64,000 nucleotides of DNA, taken from Haliscomenobacter hydrossis DSM 1100. Lineage in GTDB: Bacteria; Bacteroidota; Bacteroidia; Chitinophagales; Saprospiraceae. The stretch's first letter is position 1, and the number at the start of each line of letters is the position of its first letter. This document shows positions 8,172-17,452 of the stretch, in pieces. The notes under the pieces are model-generated. The model ran no database searches and was not told the origin of the DNA. It saw only the letters and a list, made by a program, of their open reading frames with translations. A program made the position numbers and the translations under genes. Where the stretch lies: positions 8,185,001 through 8,249,000 of the forward strand of contig NC_015510.1 in NCBI RefSeq assembly GCF_000212735.1, in the 5' to 3' direction.

Positions 8172-9788
8172 ATGACTTTTGACTACATCATTATTGGGGC
8201 TGGTTCAGCAGGTTGTGTGTTGGCCAACCGTTTATCTGCGGATCCAAACAATCAGGTTTTGTTGTTGGAAGCCGGTGGCCCCGATCGCAAATTGGAAATT
8301 CATATTCCGGCTGGCTACGCCAAGTTGCACCGTTCCGAAGTGGACTGGGGTTTTGAAACTGAACCACAAGAACACCTCTATAACCGACGGATCTATTTGC
8401 CAAGAGGAAAAACCTTGGGCGGATGTAGTTCCACCAATGCCATGGCCTACATTCGAGGCCATCGGGAAGATTACAACGATTGGGCAAAATTGGGCAATTC
8501 GACTTGGGGATACCCGGATGTCCTGCCTTATTTCAAACGCTCCGAGCACAACGAACAATTGACTCAACTCGGAAGCACCTACCACGGCAGTGGAGGGCCG
8601 CTCAACGTGACCTTCAATCAAGTGTTTCGCACACCTGCTGCTGATGCCTTTGTTGCTTCTTGCCTGGCCCTGGGTATTCCCGAAAACCCGGATGTAAACG
8701 GTGCTGAACAAGAGGGCGTGGGCCTTTTTCAGTTTAACATCAAAAACCAAAAGCGACACAGTGCTGCTACTGCCTTTCTTATACCAGCGCTGAATCGCCC
8801 CAACCTAAAAGTCATTACCCGGGCCCAAACCCAGCGCATTTTGATCGAGCAAGATCGTGCCGTAGGCGTTGAATTCCTGAGTGCTGGAAAATCATTGCAA
8901 GTTGCCTCTGCTAAAAAAGAGGTAATCCTGAGCGCAGGTGCTTTCAACAGTCCACAATTGTTGCTGCTTTCTGGCGTGGGCGCCGCCGAAGAATTAAAAC
9001 GTTTTGGTGTTCCGTTAAAAAAAGAATTGCCCGGGGTGGGACAAAATTTGCAAGATCATTTGTTCGTCAATGCCTCAGCCATAACCAGCGTCAAGGGCAT
9101 CAATCACGCCTTGGCACCGTTTAGCCAATTGAAATATTTATTGCAATATGCCATCAAAAAAAATGGCCCAATGACCATTGGACCACTGGAAGCAGTGGCT
9201 TTTACCAAAGTTGATAAAAACAATGATCGACCGGATTTGCAATTGCATTTTGCTCCCATTCAAGCCGATTATGCAACCGACCTGCACAATTGGAAAACCA
9301 TACCACTGGTAGATGGATTTAGTATTTTGCCTACTTTATTGAAGCCCAAAAGTAGAGGCTACGTAGGACTACATTCCAATGATCCGCATGCTGCACCCTT
9401 GGTACAACCCAATTTTTTGAGTGAGGAGCAGGACCTGAAAATCCTGGTCGAAGGCATCAAACTGGCCCTGGAAATTATGGAGCAAAACCCACTGTCAGCC
9501 ATAACGAAATCGAAAGTGGTTCCGCCGCAGTATGGTTCTTCAGATGACGCCATTGCGGAGCATGTGAAACGCCGACTCGAAACGGTATACCACCCGGTAG
9601 GCACCTGTAAAATGGGCCAGGATGAAATGGCCGTGGTAGATGATCAATTGCGGGTGCACGGCATTGAAGGTTTGCGGGTGGTGGATGCGTCCATCATGCC
9701 AACCATCGTGTCTGGAAATACCAATGCACCAGTCTACATGATTGCAGAGAAAGCCGCAGATATAATTTTGGGCAATAGTTTAGACTGA
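8172..9788 (+). CDS. GMC-family FAD oxidoreductase (choline dehydrogenase/AlkJ-like)
   Basis: This flavoprotein alcohol dehydrogenase has 538 residues, the usual size. The FAD dinucleotide fold begins at residue 4: YIIIGAGSAGCVLANRLS, followed by VLLLEAGG. PRGKTLGGCSSTNAMAYIRG matches GMC signature 1, and SAGAFNSPQLLLLSGVG matches signature 2. The catalytic His is in YHPVGTCKMG, and the C-terminal block DASIMPTIVSGNTNAPVYMIAEKAAD completes the active site. The family includes choline dehydrogenase, AlkJ and PEG dehydrogenase, and sequence alone does not choose between them. It has no Tat or Sec signal and no betaine genes nearby, so osmoprotection is not indicated. It is transcribed alone after the sirtuin. 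Confidence 0.92.
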   Translation: MTFDYIIIGAGSAGCVLANRLSADPNNQVLLLEAGGPDRKLEIHIPAGYAKLHRSEVDWGFETEPQEHLYNRRIYLPRGKTLGGCSSTNAMAYIRGHREDYNDWAKLGNSTWGYPDVLPYFKRSEHNEQLTQLGSTYHGSGGPLNVTFNQVFRTPAADAFVASCLALGIPENPDVNGAEQEGVGLFQFNIKNQKRHSAATAFLIPALNRPNLKVITRAQTQRILIEQDRAVGVEFLSAGKSLQVASAKKEVILSAGAFNSPQLLLLSGVGAAEELKRFGVPLKKELPGVGQNLQDHLFVNASAITSVKGINHALAPFSQLKYLLQYAIKKNGPMTIGPLEAVAFTKVDKNNDRPDLQLHFAPIQADYATDLHNWKTIPLVDGFSILPTLLKPKSRGYVGLHSNDPHAAPLVQPNFLSEEQDLKILVEGIKLALEIMEQNPLSAITKSKVVPPQYGSSDDAIAEHVKRRLETVYHPVGTCKMGQDEMAVVDDQLRVHGIEGLRVVDASIMPTIVSGNTNAPVYMIAEKAADIILGNSLD

Positions 9789-9835
9789 TTTACTTTTAAT
9801 TGTGGTTGAATTTAGTGTGAATCGAATTTTTGTTT

Positions 9836-9843
9836 TAATTTTG
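9836..9843 (+). promoter_or_regulatory. Possible -7 box for the OLD-family gene
   Basis: TAATTTTG fits TAnnTTTG about 27 nt before the ATG. No TTG stands at the expected 19-21 nt upstream, so this is only a candidate. Confidence 0.25.
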
Positions 9844-9869
9844 TACTATTAATCGCTAAATTATTTCTT

Positions 9870-11651
9870 ATGAGAATTAGAAAATTGAGGATAGAGAACT
9901 TTAAGAAGTTTCAAAAACTTGAAGTTGAGTTTCAAGAGTTGGATTGTTTGATAGGTGGTAACAATAGTGGGAAATCAACTTTGTTACAGGCTTTAGCTCT
10001 TTTTGATTTTTGTCTTCATCAGTGTTTAAGTAAAACCAATGGTAAGCCGATTACCTTGAAAAATAGATCTATTCCAGAAGAAGATTTCGTTGTATTACCT
10101 GTCACTAAGGGTACAGATCTTTGGTATGATAAATCATTGCAAGCAAGGGGAAAGCACATTCTTATCTTGATTGAGGTTACTTTTGATAATGGTAAAAAAG
10201 TTAAAACCACTCTTGATTTTAATTTTAATCGATTTTCAGTTAATACGGAGACAGCTCAAGATGAAAAATGGTTGAATGAGTTGAAAAATTTTAAAATATC
10301 CTATCTGCCAGTTTTTTCAACTTTTCAAACTAAGGAAGAAAAAAGGACTCAAATCGCAGTGCGAAATGAACTTGGCCGGGGTAATGTCAATGCGGTTATT
10401 CGAAATTTATTGCTTTCTTTAAAAGATGAGAAAAGAGCAGACGATTTGGTGCAAATTCTACAGAGATCATTTCCCTCGATCAAAAAACTAAAAATAGAGT
10501 TTGATGAGGCAAGTATGCAATTTATCTCAGTCACTTATTTGGAAGAAGAAAAGAAAAAGGATTTCGATATTTTTTCTGCTGGCAGTGGTTTTCAACAATT
10601 TATTTACCTATTTGGATTTATTTTACTTGAGCAGCCAAATGTAATTTTGCTTGATGAACCGGATGTCCATTTGCATGGTCAACTTCAAAAATCACTGTTC
10701 GATGAATTGAGTTTATTTGCTAAAACAGATAAACAAATCCTTTTCGCGACACACTCTAGGGATTTAATTTCGGCTGTTTTGCCAGAAAATATTATTCATT
10801 TAAATTCTGGTTTTGCAGAGCGTCTTCAATTAGACTACCAAGTTTACAATGCATTGGAAGAACTAGGGTCTATGGAGAATACCCAGTTGGTTACCCTTCA
10901 GGAGTTCAGGAGAGTTCTTGTCGTTGAAAATCAGGATGATTTGAATTACATACAGCATTTTGGCAAGCTGATTTTAGGTGAAGCTAAGATGCAAGAAATC
11001 AATAAGCGGCTTGCAGTTTGTTTTGCATACGGAAACCCTTGTAAACAAGACATGGCGAAATTTCGCCGCTCTTTACAAACGATGTTTACTAAGACTGGCA
11101 GTCCAGTAAAAATGATGGTTATTGCTGATCGAGATTACTTTCCATTTGTTGAAGAGCTAGTAGATAGCTTAAAAAAAGATGAACATATTATCTGGCATAT
11201 ATGGATACAAAATGAGATTGAAAATTATTTATTAAGCTCTGGTGCAATTCTTCGCTTGGTAACTCCAAGGTCGTCATCCTCTCAACAATTAAACTTAGAT
11301 GATGAATTGATTGACAAACAGGTAAAAGATATCATACAAAATCAAAAAAACGAAATTGAAGGAAGATTTTTGAAAGGATTTGAAGAGTATAGTGGCCGTT
11401 TCAAAAAAGGTTGGGATATAACCACTCTTCTTTCAAAGGCTAAAGAAATGCTTGAAAGAGAATGGAGTAATCCATTACCATGGGTTGATGCAAAAAAAAC
11501 AATTTCAACCTTAGTTGGATGGTTACAAGCTAATGGATATCAGTCTTTTTCAAACAAAAAAATTCTAGAAGTTCTACAAAAAGAAGACCTCCCTGTAGAA
11601 ATACATACTCTAATGCATGATTTAGGTGAATTCGCAGGTGTAGTTAAATAA
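9870..11651 (+). CDS. OLD-family ATPase with TOPRIM nuclease domain
   Basis: This is an ABC/SMC-type ATPase fused to a TOPRIM nuclease, as in phage P2 Old and Gabija GajA. In 593 residues, Walker A is GGNNSGKST (about 29-37), the signature-like SAGSGFQQF is near 238, Walker B is VILLDEPDVHLHG near 260, and the H-switch is ATHSRD near 294. The TOPRIM part shows VVENQDD near 350 and the DxD in IADRDYF near 416, then IENYLL. All metal-binding acidic residues appear present. The gene is clearly more AT-rich than its neighbours. No UvrD helicase (GajB) or other partner lies beside it, so it is an orphan (class 1/2 OLD-like), probably acquired and possibly antiphage. The gene on its right is convergent. 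Confidence 0.85.
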   Translation: MRIRKLRIENFKKFQKLEVEFQELDCLIGGNNSGKSTLLQALALFDFCLHQCLSKTNGKPITLKNRSIPEEDFVVLPVTKGTDLWYDKSLQARGKHILILIEVTFDNGKKVKTTLDFNFNRFSVNTETAQDEKWLNELKNFKISYLPVFSTFQTKEEKRTQIAVRNELGRGNVNAVIRNLLLSLKDEKRADDLVQILQRSFPSIKKLKIEFDEASMQFISVTYLEEEKKKDFDIFSAGSGFQQFIYLFGFILLEQPNVILLDEPDVHLHGQLQKSLFDELSLFAKTDKQILFATHSRDLISAVLPENIIHLNSGFAERLQLDYQVYNALEELGSMENTQLVTLQEFRRVLVVENQDDLNYIQHFGKLILGEAKMQEINKRLAVCFAYGNPCKQDMAKFRRSLQTMFTKTGSPVKMMVIADRDYFPFVEELVDSLKKDEHIIWHIWIQNEIENYLLSSGAILRLVTPRSSSSQQLNLDDELIDKQVKDIIQNQKNEIEGRFLKGFEEYSGRFKKGWDITTLLSKAKEMLEREWSNPLPWVDAKKTISTLVGWLQANGYQSFSNKKILEVLQKEDLPVEIHTLMHDLGEFAGVVK

Positions 11652-11684
11652 TTTTGATTGATAAATATTTGGAAAAAGCCTATG

Positions 11685-12575
11685 CTACTGCTCTTGCCGT
11701 TTGGCCCAATATCTGATCAAACCCGCCACACTCATGTGGGCTGGATTGGCAGCTGCATATTTGGCCAGATCAACGGGTGTGGCGCCACCTTCAATCAATT
11801 GGTTTTGCACATAATGTTCAAAGATTGGGATGATTGTTTCGGCGGGAGTTTGATCGTCGACGTAAGGCTTGATCCAATTTGCCCAATCGAGCAGCCTTCT
11901 TTCCAAATCGAGCAAGTGAGTGGGTATATCGCCAGTAACGGCACCAAAATGGGTAAGGTACAATTCAGTGGGTTTGAGGCTTGACAACAAACGGATGGAT
12001 TGCAACCAATCTTCTACATTGATGTCCGGTGGTGGGCAAGGAGGGACAACGATTCCTGCGCCAATTTTCACCCCGGCTACATCGCCAGTAAAAACTTTAT
12101 CGCCAATTTGCCAAACCAAGTGGTGCACTGCATGACCTGGAGTATGCCAGGCCCGGATGGTCAGCCCATCGAGATAAATGGTTTCGCCATGAGCAACTAC
12201 CCTTAACTGTTCCTGGGGAATGGGTTTCATTTCACCCCATAAAGTATCCATTTGATCCTGATAAATGCGCCGGGCCGAGTTGAGTAACTTTTCAGGGTTG
12301 TTCATGTGCCGCTCGCCAAAAGGATGCAGGTAAATGGTGGCACCATGCTCGGCAAAAGCCCAGGCTGCACCAGCGTGATCAAAATGAATGTGGGTAATGA
12401 ATACGTGTTTGATGTCGGCGGGGGTATAGCCGTGTTGCGCCAAACCCGCTTCAAGTACTGGGAATGTGGAGTAAGGCCCCGTTTCAATCAGCACTGGGCC
12501 GCTATCGGTTTCAAGCAAAAAAACGGCAATCGCTTCCGAAGCGCCCAAAAATTGAAGGTCGAGGATTTTGATCAT
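11685..12575 (-). CDS. MBL-fold metallo-hydrolase
   Basis: This is a zinc-dependent hydrolase of the glyoxalase II/lactonase branch. The protein has 296 residues from MIKILDLQFLG. It begins with a strand and TGPYSTF, then HVFITHIHFDHAGAAWAF, the canonical HxHxDH metal motif, then AWHTPGHAVHHLVW (third His), FTGDVAG (bridging Asp) and YLTHFGAV (last His). The insertion after the second His block is helical and carries no extra domain. The longer open frame back to 12671 covers the palindromic repeat and is rejected. There is no signal peptide, so it should be cytoplasmic. Its substrate is unknown; quorum-lactonase and glyoxalase relatives share these motifs. Confidence 0.87.
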   Translation of the reverse strand: MIKILDLQFLGASEAIAVFLLETDSGPVLIETGPYSTFPVLEAGLAQHGYTPADIKHVFITHIHFDHAGAAWAFAEHGATIYLHPFGERHMNNPEKLLNSARRIYQDQMDTLWGEMKPIPQEQLRVVAHGETIYLDGLTIRAWHTPGHAVHHLVWQIGDKVFTGDVAGVKIGAGIVVPPCPPPDINVEDWLQSIRLLSSLKPTELYLTHFGAVTGDIPTHLLDLERRLLDWANWIKPYVDDQTPAETIIPIFEHYVQNQLIEGGATPVDLAKYAAANPAHMSVAGLIRYWAKRQEQ

Positions 12576-12610
12576 ATGTTTATTTTGTGCGGGGCAAAGA
12601 TAGGAGGAAT

Positions 12611-12741
12611 AGTTGAAGAGTTTAAGGTTGAAAAGTTGAAAAGTTGAAGAGTCGGTCGCCGAGATGGTCACTGAGCGAAGCCGAAGTGAAGTCGAGGTTC
12701 CCGACTTTTCAACTTTTCAACTCTAAACCCTTCAACTCTTC
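12611..12741. repeat. Long imperfect intergenic palindrome
   Basis: Arms at about 12611-12657 and 12700-12741 are built from repeats of the word GTTGAA on one side and its complement TTCAAC on the other. The loop contains GTCACTGAGCGAAGCCGAAG, a GC-richer core. It fills the gap between the starts and ends of two minus-strand genes and could form a large cruciform or RNA hairpin. Confidence 0.7.
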
Positions 12742-12742
12742 C

Positions 12743-14548
12743 TTACACCAACACTTCTGCCCGGGTTTCCAACGTAACCCGCACGGAACTGTTCAATCGA
12801 ATTTTCATCGCGACCATTTTTGGTAACTCGTATTCGAAGAAATACTTGAAGGTCTGGATTTTACCTTCGTAGAAATTTTGGTCGTTGGTGGAAGGATTTT
12901 GAGCGAGCCCTTTTTCTGCCGCCAGTGCCTGTTTGAGCCAGATCCAAGCCAAGACCAAGGTTCCAAAGTATTCAAGATACAAGGTGGCGTCGGCCAGAAA
13001 AACTTCCGGTGATTCTTTGCTGGCCAACTGGAAAAGATTTACGGTGGTTTCTTGCAAACTTGCCCCCGTTTTCATCAGTTGTTCGGCGTAAGGTTTCAAG
13101 TTGGGAATCAGCAGGGCAGCTTCAATGGCTGTTTGGATTTCTTTGCTCAACAATTGCAACCCTTTGCCATTTTCCATCGTCAATTTGCGCCCCAAAAGAT
13201 CCATGCCGTGGATGGTGGTTGTGCCCTCATAGATGGCATTCACACGAATGTCACGGTAGTGCTGTTCCAGGGGAAAATCGTCGGTGTAGCCTGCTCCTCC
13301 CAATACCTGCATCCCCTGACTGACGGAATGTATGCCCATTTCGGAAGGATAAGACTTGGCAATGGGGGTCAGCAATTCCAGCAACAAATTGGCATTGACT
13401 GCGTCCTCGCCCTGGCCATGATGCGCCAAATCGCCGTATAAACTACATTGCAAAAGCAGGGCGATGCTTCCTTCCACAATGGCTTTTTGGTACAGCAACA
13501 TACGGCGCACATCAGCGTGTTCGATGATCAACACCTGGGGTTGATGTACGTCCTTGTTGGATGGATGCCGTCCTTGAGGACGTTCATTGGCGTATTTTAG
13601 CGAGGCGTAATAGGCCGCTGAAGCGGTTGCAGCAGCCACCATACCGGTACCGATGCGGGCTTCGTTCATCATCTGGAACATGTAACGCAAGCCCTGGTTG
13701 GGCTGACCCACCAAATATCCCCGGCAATCGTCGTGTTGTTCACCCATCATCAGGTGTGCGGCTACGTAGCCCTTTTGCCCCATTTTACCGTAGATCCCTG
13801 CGGTAGTGACATCGTTGGTAACCAGCTCGCCATTTTCGTAGCGAAGTTTGGGTACAACAAACAGTGAAATTCCCTTGGTGCCTACGGGGGCACCCTTGAT
13901 GCGTGCCAGTAGCAGGTGCACTACATTGTCTACAGCATTATGGTCACCGCCAGAAATGTAGATTTTTTGCCCTTTGATTTTGTAGTATTCCCCATCGTTG
14001 ACAGGTTCGGCACTGGAAGTAATGTCCGATAGTGAGCTACCCGCTTGAGGTTCGGTCAAGGCCATGGTGCCCTGCCAGGTTCCGTTATACAAGTTGGGGA
14101 TATAGGTTTCGTTGAGCGCAGCAGAGCCAAAAGTACGGATCAGGTTGGCTGCTCCGGTAGTAAGAAAGGGGTGGCAAGCGATGTTGGCATTGGCGGCATG
14201 AAAAATCAGGGTTGCCGCATTGAGGATGGCATAAGGCATCTGCTGGCCACCGGCTTCAAAATCGTCGTGGGCATTGATCCAACCGCCTTCGACCATGGCC
14301 ATGATGGCGGGTTTCATAGAAGGGTGAACCAACACCTCGCCATCAGCGTAGCGCGCCTTTTCTTTGTCCATCGCCCGGTAAAACGGAAAGAGGTATTGGT
14401 CGCCAATTTGTTTGGCAGCATCCAGGGTCATGTCGATGGCTTCGCGGTCATACGCCTCAAAACGTTCAATTTTTTGCAATTGGGTGACGTCGAGTAGTTC
14501 GTACAGCACAAAGCGGAGGTTTCGCGAGCTGATGTATTGTTCGAGCAT
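12743..14548 (-). CDS. Acyl-CoA dehydrogenase, long-form with C-terminal extension
   Basis: This FAD enzyme introduces the first double bond in fatty acyl-CoA beta-oxidation. The protein has 601 residues from MLEQYISSRN, longer than the usual 380-400, and matches the group of about 600 residues with an extra C-terminal domain. Motifs are MALTEPQAGSSLSDI and YKIKGQKIYISGGDH (FAD and substrate region), GMVAAATASAAYYASLKYANERPQG (signature 1 region), and MQVLGGAGYTDDFPLEQHYRDIRVNAIYEGTTTIHGMDLLGRKL with the catalytic Glu in YEGTT. The upstream ATG (14596) is less likely because homology begins at MLEQY. It stands alone; no other beta-oxidation genes are visible nearby. Confidence 0.92.
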   Translation of the reverse strand: MLEQYISSRNLRFVLYELLDVTQLQKIERFEAYDREAIDMTLDAAKQIGDQYLFPFYRAMDKEKARYADGEVLVHPSMKPAIMAMVEGGWINAHDDFEAGGQQMPYAILNAATLIFHAANANIACHPFLTTGAANLIRTFGSAALNETYIPNLYNGTWQGTMALTEPQAGSSLSDITSSAEPVNDGEYYKIKGQKIYISGGDHNAVDNVVHLLLARIKGAPVGTKGISLFVVPKLRYENGELVTNDVTTAGIYGKMGQKGYVAAHLMMGEQHDDCRGYLVGQPNQGLRYMFQMMNEARIGTGMVAAATASAAYYASLKYANERPQGRHPSNKDVHQPQVLIIEHADVRRMLLYQKAIVEGSIALLLQCSLYGDLAHHGQGEDAVNANLLLELLTPIAKSYPSEMGIHSVSQGMQVLGGAGYTDDFPLEQHYRDIRVNAIYEGTTTIHGMDLLGRKLTMENGKGLQLLSKEIQTAIEAALLIPNLKPYAEQLMKTGASLQETTVNLFQLASKESPEVFLADATLYLEYFGTLVLAWIWLKQALAAEKGLAQNPSTNDQNFYEGKIQTFKYFFEYELPKMVAMKIRLNSSVRVTLETRAEVLV

Positions 14549-14764
14549 GGCTTTGGTTTTTATCCTTTTTAGCGAAAGTTCGCTATTTGACTGCAAGATA
14601 TTGTAGGGTTTTTAAAAGGATAGAAATGATTTTTACTCAGTTAAAAAAATCTCATCAATATAGTTTTGTTTAAAAAAACGTCTTGGAGAAAAAGCGGTGG
14701 CAAAACAATTTGAAAGGATATATTTTTATGAAACGAAATTATCTTCTCTTTAAAACCCATCAGT

Positions 14765-17059
14765 ATGAAAAACACTTTTTCCCATTTCCGATTGATCACT
14801 TTTACTTTATGCTTATTTTTTTGTGTGCTGACAACAAGTAGGCTTAGCGCACAAAACTACTCCTTCAATTGGCAAGACCTGCAATTCAGTTGGCCGATCC
14901 GATTCGACCCCACGGTTTCTCCTGTATACGCTAATAGTGACCCCTTTTTGTTTCCCTCCCGTTATACCGTGCTGAAAGCCAATGACACAGATTATAAAGG
15001 TGGAACTGGCGGCCACAACGGCATTGACATCGGGCTTAATTTTTACCGTACTACCGACAACGACGGAGCAAAAATCTACGCTGCCGCAAAAGGAGTTTTG
15101 GTGGCCTACCGCGATGGCCTCGCCGACAGACTCAACGGCAGTGTAGCCTGGGATAAAATGACCCCCAGCAACAAATTAACCGTAACGGATCTTGCACCCT
15201 CACACACCGGATTCAACATCCAAGGCACCACGGATGGTAGCGGCAATGTTGTGTATTTGCAGCACAATAACGGTTTTGTAACCCAGTACGCGCACTTGAA
15301 ACAAGGACTTCCGGTGCTGAAAAAATACAAATTGGGGGATACCATTCCCGAAGGTGCTTTGCTCGGCATTATGGCCAGTTCGGGGGCATCTTCGGGGCCA
15401 CACCTCCATTTTGGGGTATATACTGGCCCTCATTCTACCCGGCAAGGGGCGGTGATTCCAGCTAGTGAACGAGTTTTTAAGGGTTATCTCGCCACGCCCT
15501 GGGGCTATTTTGTTTGCCCATTTTATGAAGAGACCATTCAAGGGAAGCCCAAAAACATGTGGAAAGGCAAATACCCGGAAGTCTACAAACCACTGGAAAA
15601 TGGCAATCTGGACATCTATGATTTGGGTATTTTTGCCACCCCCTTCAACCTGTTTACCCCTCCACCCAATGCCAGTATGATTCCTCAGGGGTATCCGGTT
15701 TCCGTAGTGCCTTATGTTGTTGGGGCCAAGGGAGACTATAGTGTTGAAATCAAATCAAGTGCTACCCAATTTTCATTTGGCGCGGGAAAAGACACGTTAA
15801 AAGCTGGCACCTTATTGAGCCCCGGAGAACAGCTGCCTTCAAAAAACGGAAATTTTTACCTTACGCTCCAGTCGAATGGACAACTTAGTGTCTGGGAACG
15901 TGGTGCTGTGCTGCCGCGCTGGTCCAGTACCACTCCTCCGGTTGTGCTTAACGCGCAGTATTATGCCCGTTTGAATCCCACGGGCAGGCTGTGCGTGTAT
16001 CTGAAAGGCCAAGCACAGGATACGGAGGTCTGGTGTAGCGATGCCACGGTCGGATCGGGTAGTTTTTACGCAGTGATTCAGCCTGATGGCAATTTTTGTG
16101 TGTACAAAGGCAAAAATGAATACCGCTGGTGTGCCTTTTCCCAATCCAGCGACCGCAATTTAACCACGTTTATCACTTACCTCAACAACCTTGCCCCTGG
16201 TGACTATACGGTGAATGTGTTGCGCCGTGTGCCCGGAGAGCAGACTCCAGTCTTGCGGGCACAATCCAAATTCAGCGTTTTTCAAGGCGCTACTTTGGAA
16301 AAATTAAGTTTGAGCACTGCCTCCGACAATGCCGTGAGTGGTCAACTGACTGCTGGAGATTTTTACAACGGCTCCAATCAAACCGAGAAACAAACCCAAT
16401 TCACGGTGTATTTGCCCGCACCACCTTCAACCAAACAGGTACTCCAATTTGCCCTTATCTCCATACCCATCACCGGAATCACCGGCCTCAATCCCTTCGA
16501 GAGTACCTGGGGCGCAACCATGCAACTGAAAGCCAGTGTCAATGGCGAAGTCATTGCTTTTTTCAGTCCCGTTACCGTGGTGAATGGCATCGCCAAAGCT
16601 GTTGTGGTTAATCCAACAGATTTGTTCAATCCTGCTGCTTACGGCTTGAGTACCTGGCCAGCTGCGGGTGTGCCCATCACTATTTCGTTTGAAGTGCCCA
16701 TGAACAACAACAAGCAGAGTGATTACCTAAGGTTTGGTGCAGTCACGCTGGAATACTATTACCGCACGGCGACCAGTGCCAAAGACCTGGACAAAGGCAG
16801 TATCCAAAATTTGCAACTTTTCCCAAATCCTACGGAGGAGGAAGTGCAAATCAAGTTTCAGCTTGCTGAGCCTGCTCAGGTACGGGTGGAATTGTACGAC
16901 TTTTTGGGGCGTTTGCAAGCCCCAGGATTGAATCAACGCCTTGCAGCGGGTGCGCAACAAATCCCCTTGCGGGTACAACAATTGCCAGTGGGCGTGTATT
17001 GGGTGCAGGTGGAAGCTGAAGGAAGTAGGGTAGTGAAAAAATTGGTGGTGAAGCGCTAG
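14765..17059 (+). CDS. Secreted M23 metallopeptidase with lectin-like middle and T9SS sorting tail
   Basis: The 764-residue exported protein begins with a signal peptide ending near SRLSAQ (residue 30). The LytM/M23 peptidase domain lies at about 75-220. His84 and Asp88 in GGHNGIDIG, His177 in YAHLK, and GPHLHFG with His213 and His215 form the zinc and catalytic site. Residues 350-460 hold three LQSNGQLSVWERG, LNPTGRLCVYLKG and IQPDGNFCVYKG units, the pattern of a bulb-type (mannose-binding) lectin domain. The last 75 residues (LQLFPNPTEEEVQIKF...GVYWVQVEAEGSRVVKKLVVKR) are a type A T9SS sorting domain. It is probably an extracellular or surface peptidoglycan or peptide hydrolase that docks to glycans. 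Confidence 0.9.
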   Translation: MKNTFSHFRLITFTLCLFFCVLTTSRLSAQNYSFNWQDLQFSWPIRFDPTVSPVYANSDPFLFPSRYTVLKANDTDYKGGTGGHNGIDIGLNFYRTTDNDGAKIYAAAKGVLVAYRDGLADRLNGSVAWDKMTPSNKLTVTDLAPSHTGFNIQGTTDGSGNVVYLQHNNGFVTQYAHLKQGLPVLKKYKLGDTIPEGALLGIMASSGASSGPHLHFGVYTGPHSTRQGAVIPASERVFKGYLATPWGYFVCPFYEETIQGKPKNMWKGKYPEVYKPLENGNLDIYDLGIFATPFNLFTPPPNASMIPQGYPVSVVPYVVGAKGDYSVEIKSSATQFSFGAGKDTLKAGTLLSPGEQLPSKNGNFYLTLQSNGQLSVWERGAVLPRWSSTTPPVVLNAQYYARLNPTGRLCVYLKGQAQDTEVWCSDATVGSGSFYAVIQPDGNFCVYKGKNEYRWCAFSQSSDRNLTTFITYLNNLAPGDYTVNVLRRVPGEQTPVLRAQSKFSVFQGATLEKLSLSTASDNAVSGQLTAGDFYNGSNQTEKQTQFTVYLPAPPSTKQVLQFALISIPITGITGLNPFESTWGATMQLKASVNGEVIAFFSPVTVVNGIAKAVVVNPTDLFNPAAYGLSTWPAAGVPITISFEVPMNNNKQSDYLRFGAVTLEYYYRTATSAKDLDKGSIQNLQLFPNPTEEEVQIKFQLAEPAQVRVELYDFLGRLQAPGLNQRLAAGAQQIPLRVQQLPVGVYWVQVEAEGSRVVKKLVVKR

Positions 17060-17087
17060 GGGAGTTTTCATCCTCCGAAAAAAGCAG

Positions 17088-17280
17088 TCGCGTAGCGACG
17101 ATCCATTTTATAGCGGCGGGTTTTAACCCGCCGAAAAGATGCCAATGTTTTCAACGGAGTGCCGTAGGTACGGCGTATTTTGATGGATACGGGTCGTACC
17201 TACGGCACTACAGAACATGATTATGCACAACTAACGGCGGGTTAAAACCCACCGCTACAAAATGGGTCATCGCTACGCGA
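17088..17280. repeat. Nested intergenic palindrome (about 190 bp)
   Basis: Outer arms of 46 nt (17088-17133 and 17235-17280) are nearly perfect complements. Each contains a small palindrome (cggcgggttttaacccgccg-like). A second inner pair (17159-17173 and 17195-17209) is a perfect 15-bp match. It occupies most of the 394-nt gap before the Uma2 gene. I see no gene in this gap. Confidence 0.85.
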
Positions 17281-17401
17281 TTTATCGTTCAGGTTGAAAT
17301 TACTGCCCATTGTACTGCGAGCTTTGAAATGTATTCGTACTTCAACCTTTCAGTTAGAACTTAAGTCATGGTCTGATATGATTTGGACAGCTAACATTTT
17401 C

Positions 17402-17432
17402 TTGTATTCGCCAAAAAAATGTGCTATTTTTG
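17402..17432 (+). promoter_or_regulatory. Bacteroidota-type promoter of the Uma2 gene
   Basis: TTG at 17402-17404, 20-nt spacer, TATTTTTG at 17425-17432. Transcription would start about 15 nt before the ATG at 17453. This supports the short start over the open frame from 17294. Confidence 0.55.
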
Positions 17433-17452
17433 AAAAAACGATCATCACCATC

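Noticed and set aside
9870-11651. Gabija system (GajAB)
   Set aside because: The OLD-type protein could be GajA-like, but no UvrD helicase gene lies on either side.
11685-12575. Beta-lactamase activity of the first MBL-fold gene
   Set aside because: It has the glyoxalase/lactonase type HxHxDH and no Cys ligand of B1 enzymes.
12611-12741. CRISPR array
   Set aside because: The repeated GTTGAA words form one palindrome, not regularly spaced repeats with unique spacers. No cas gene is present.
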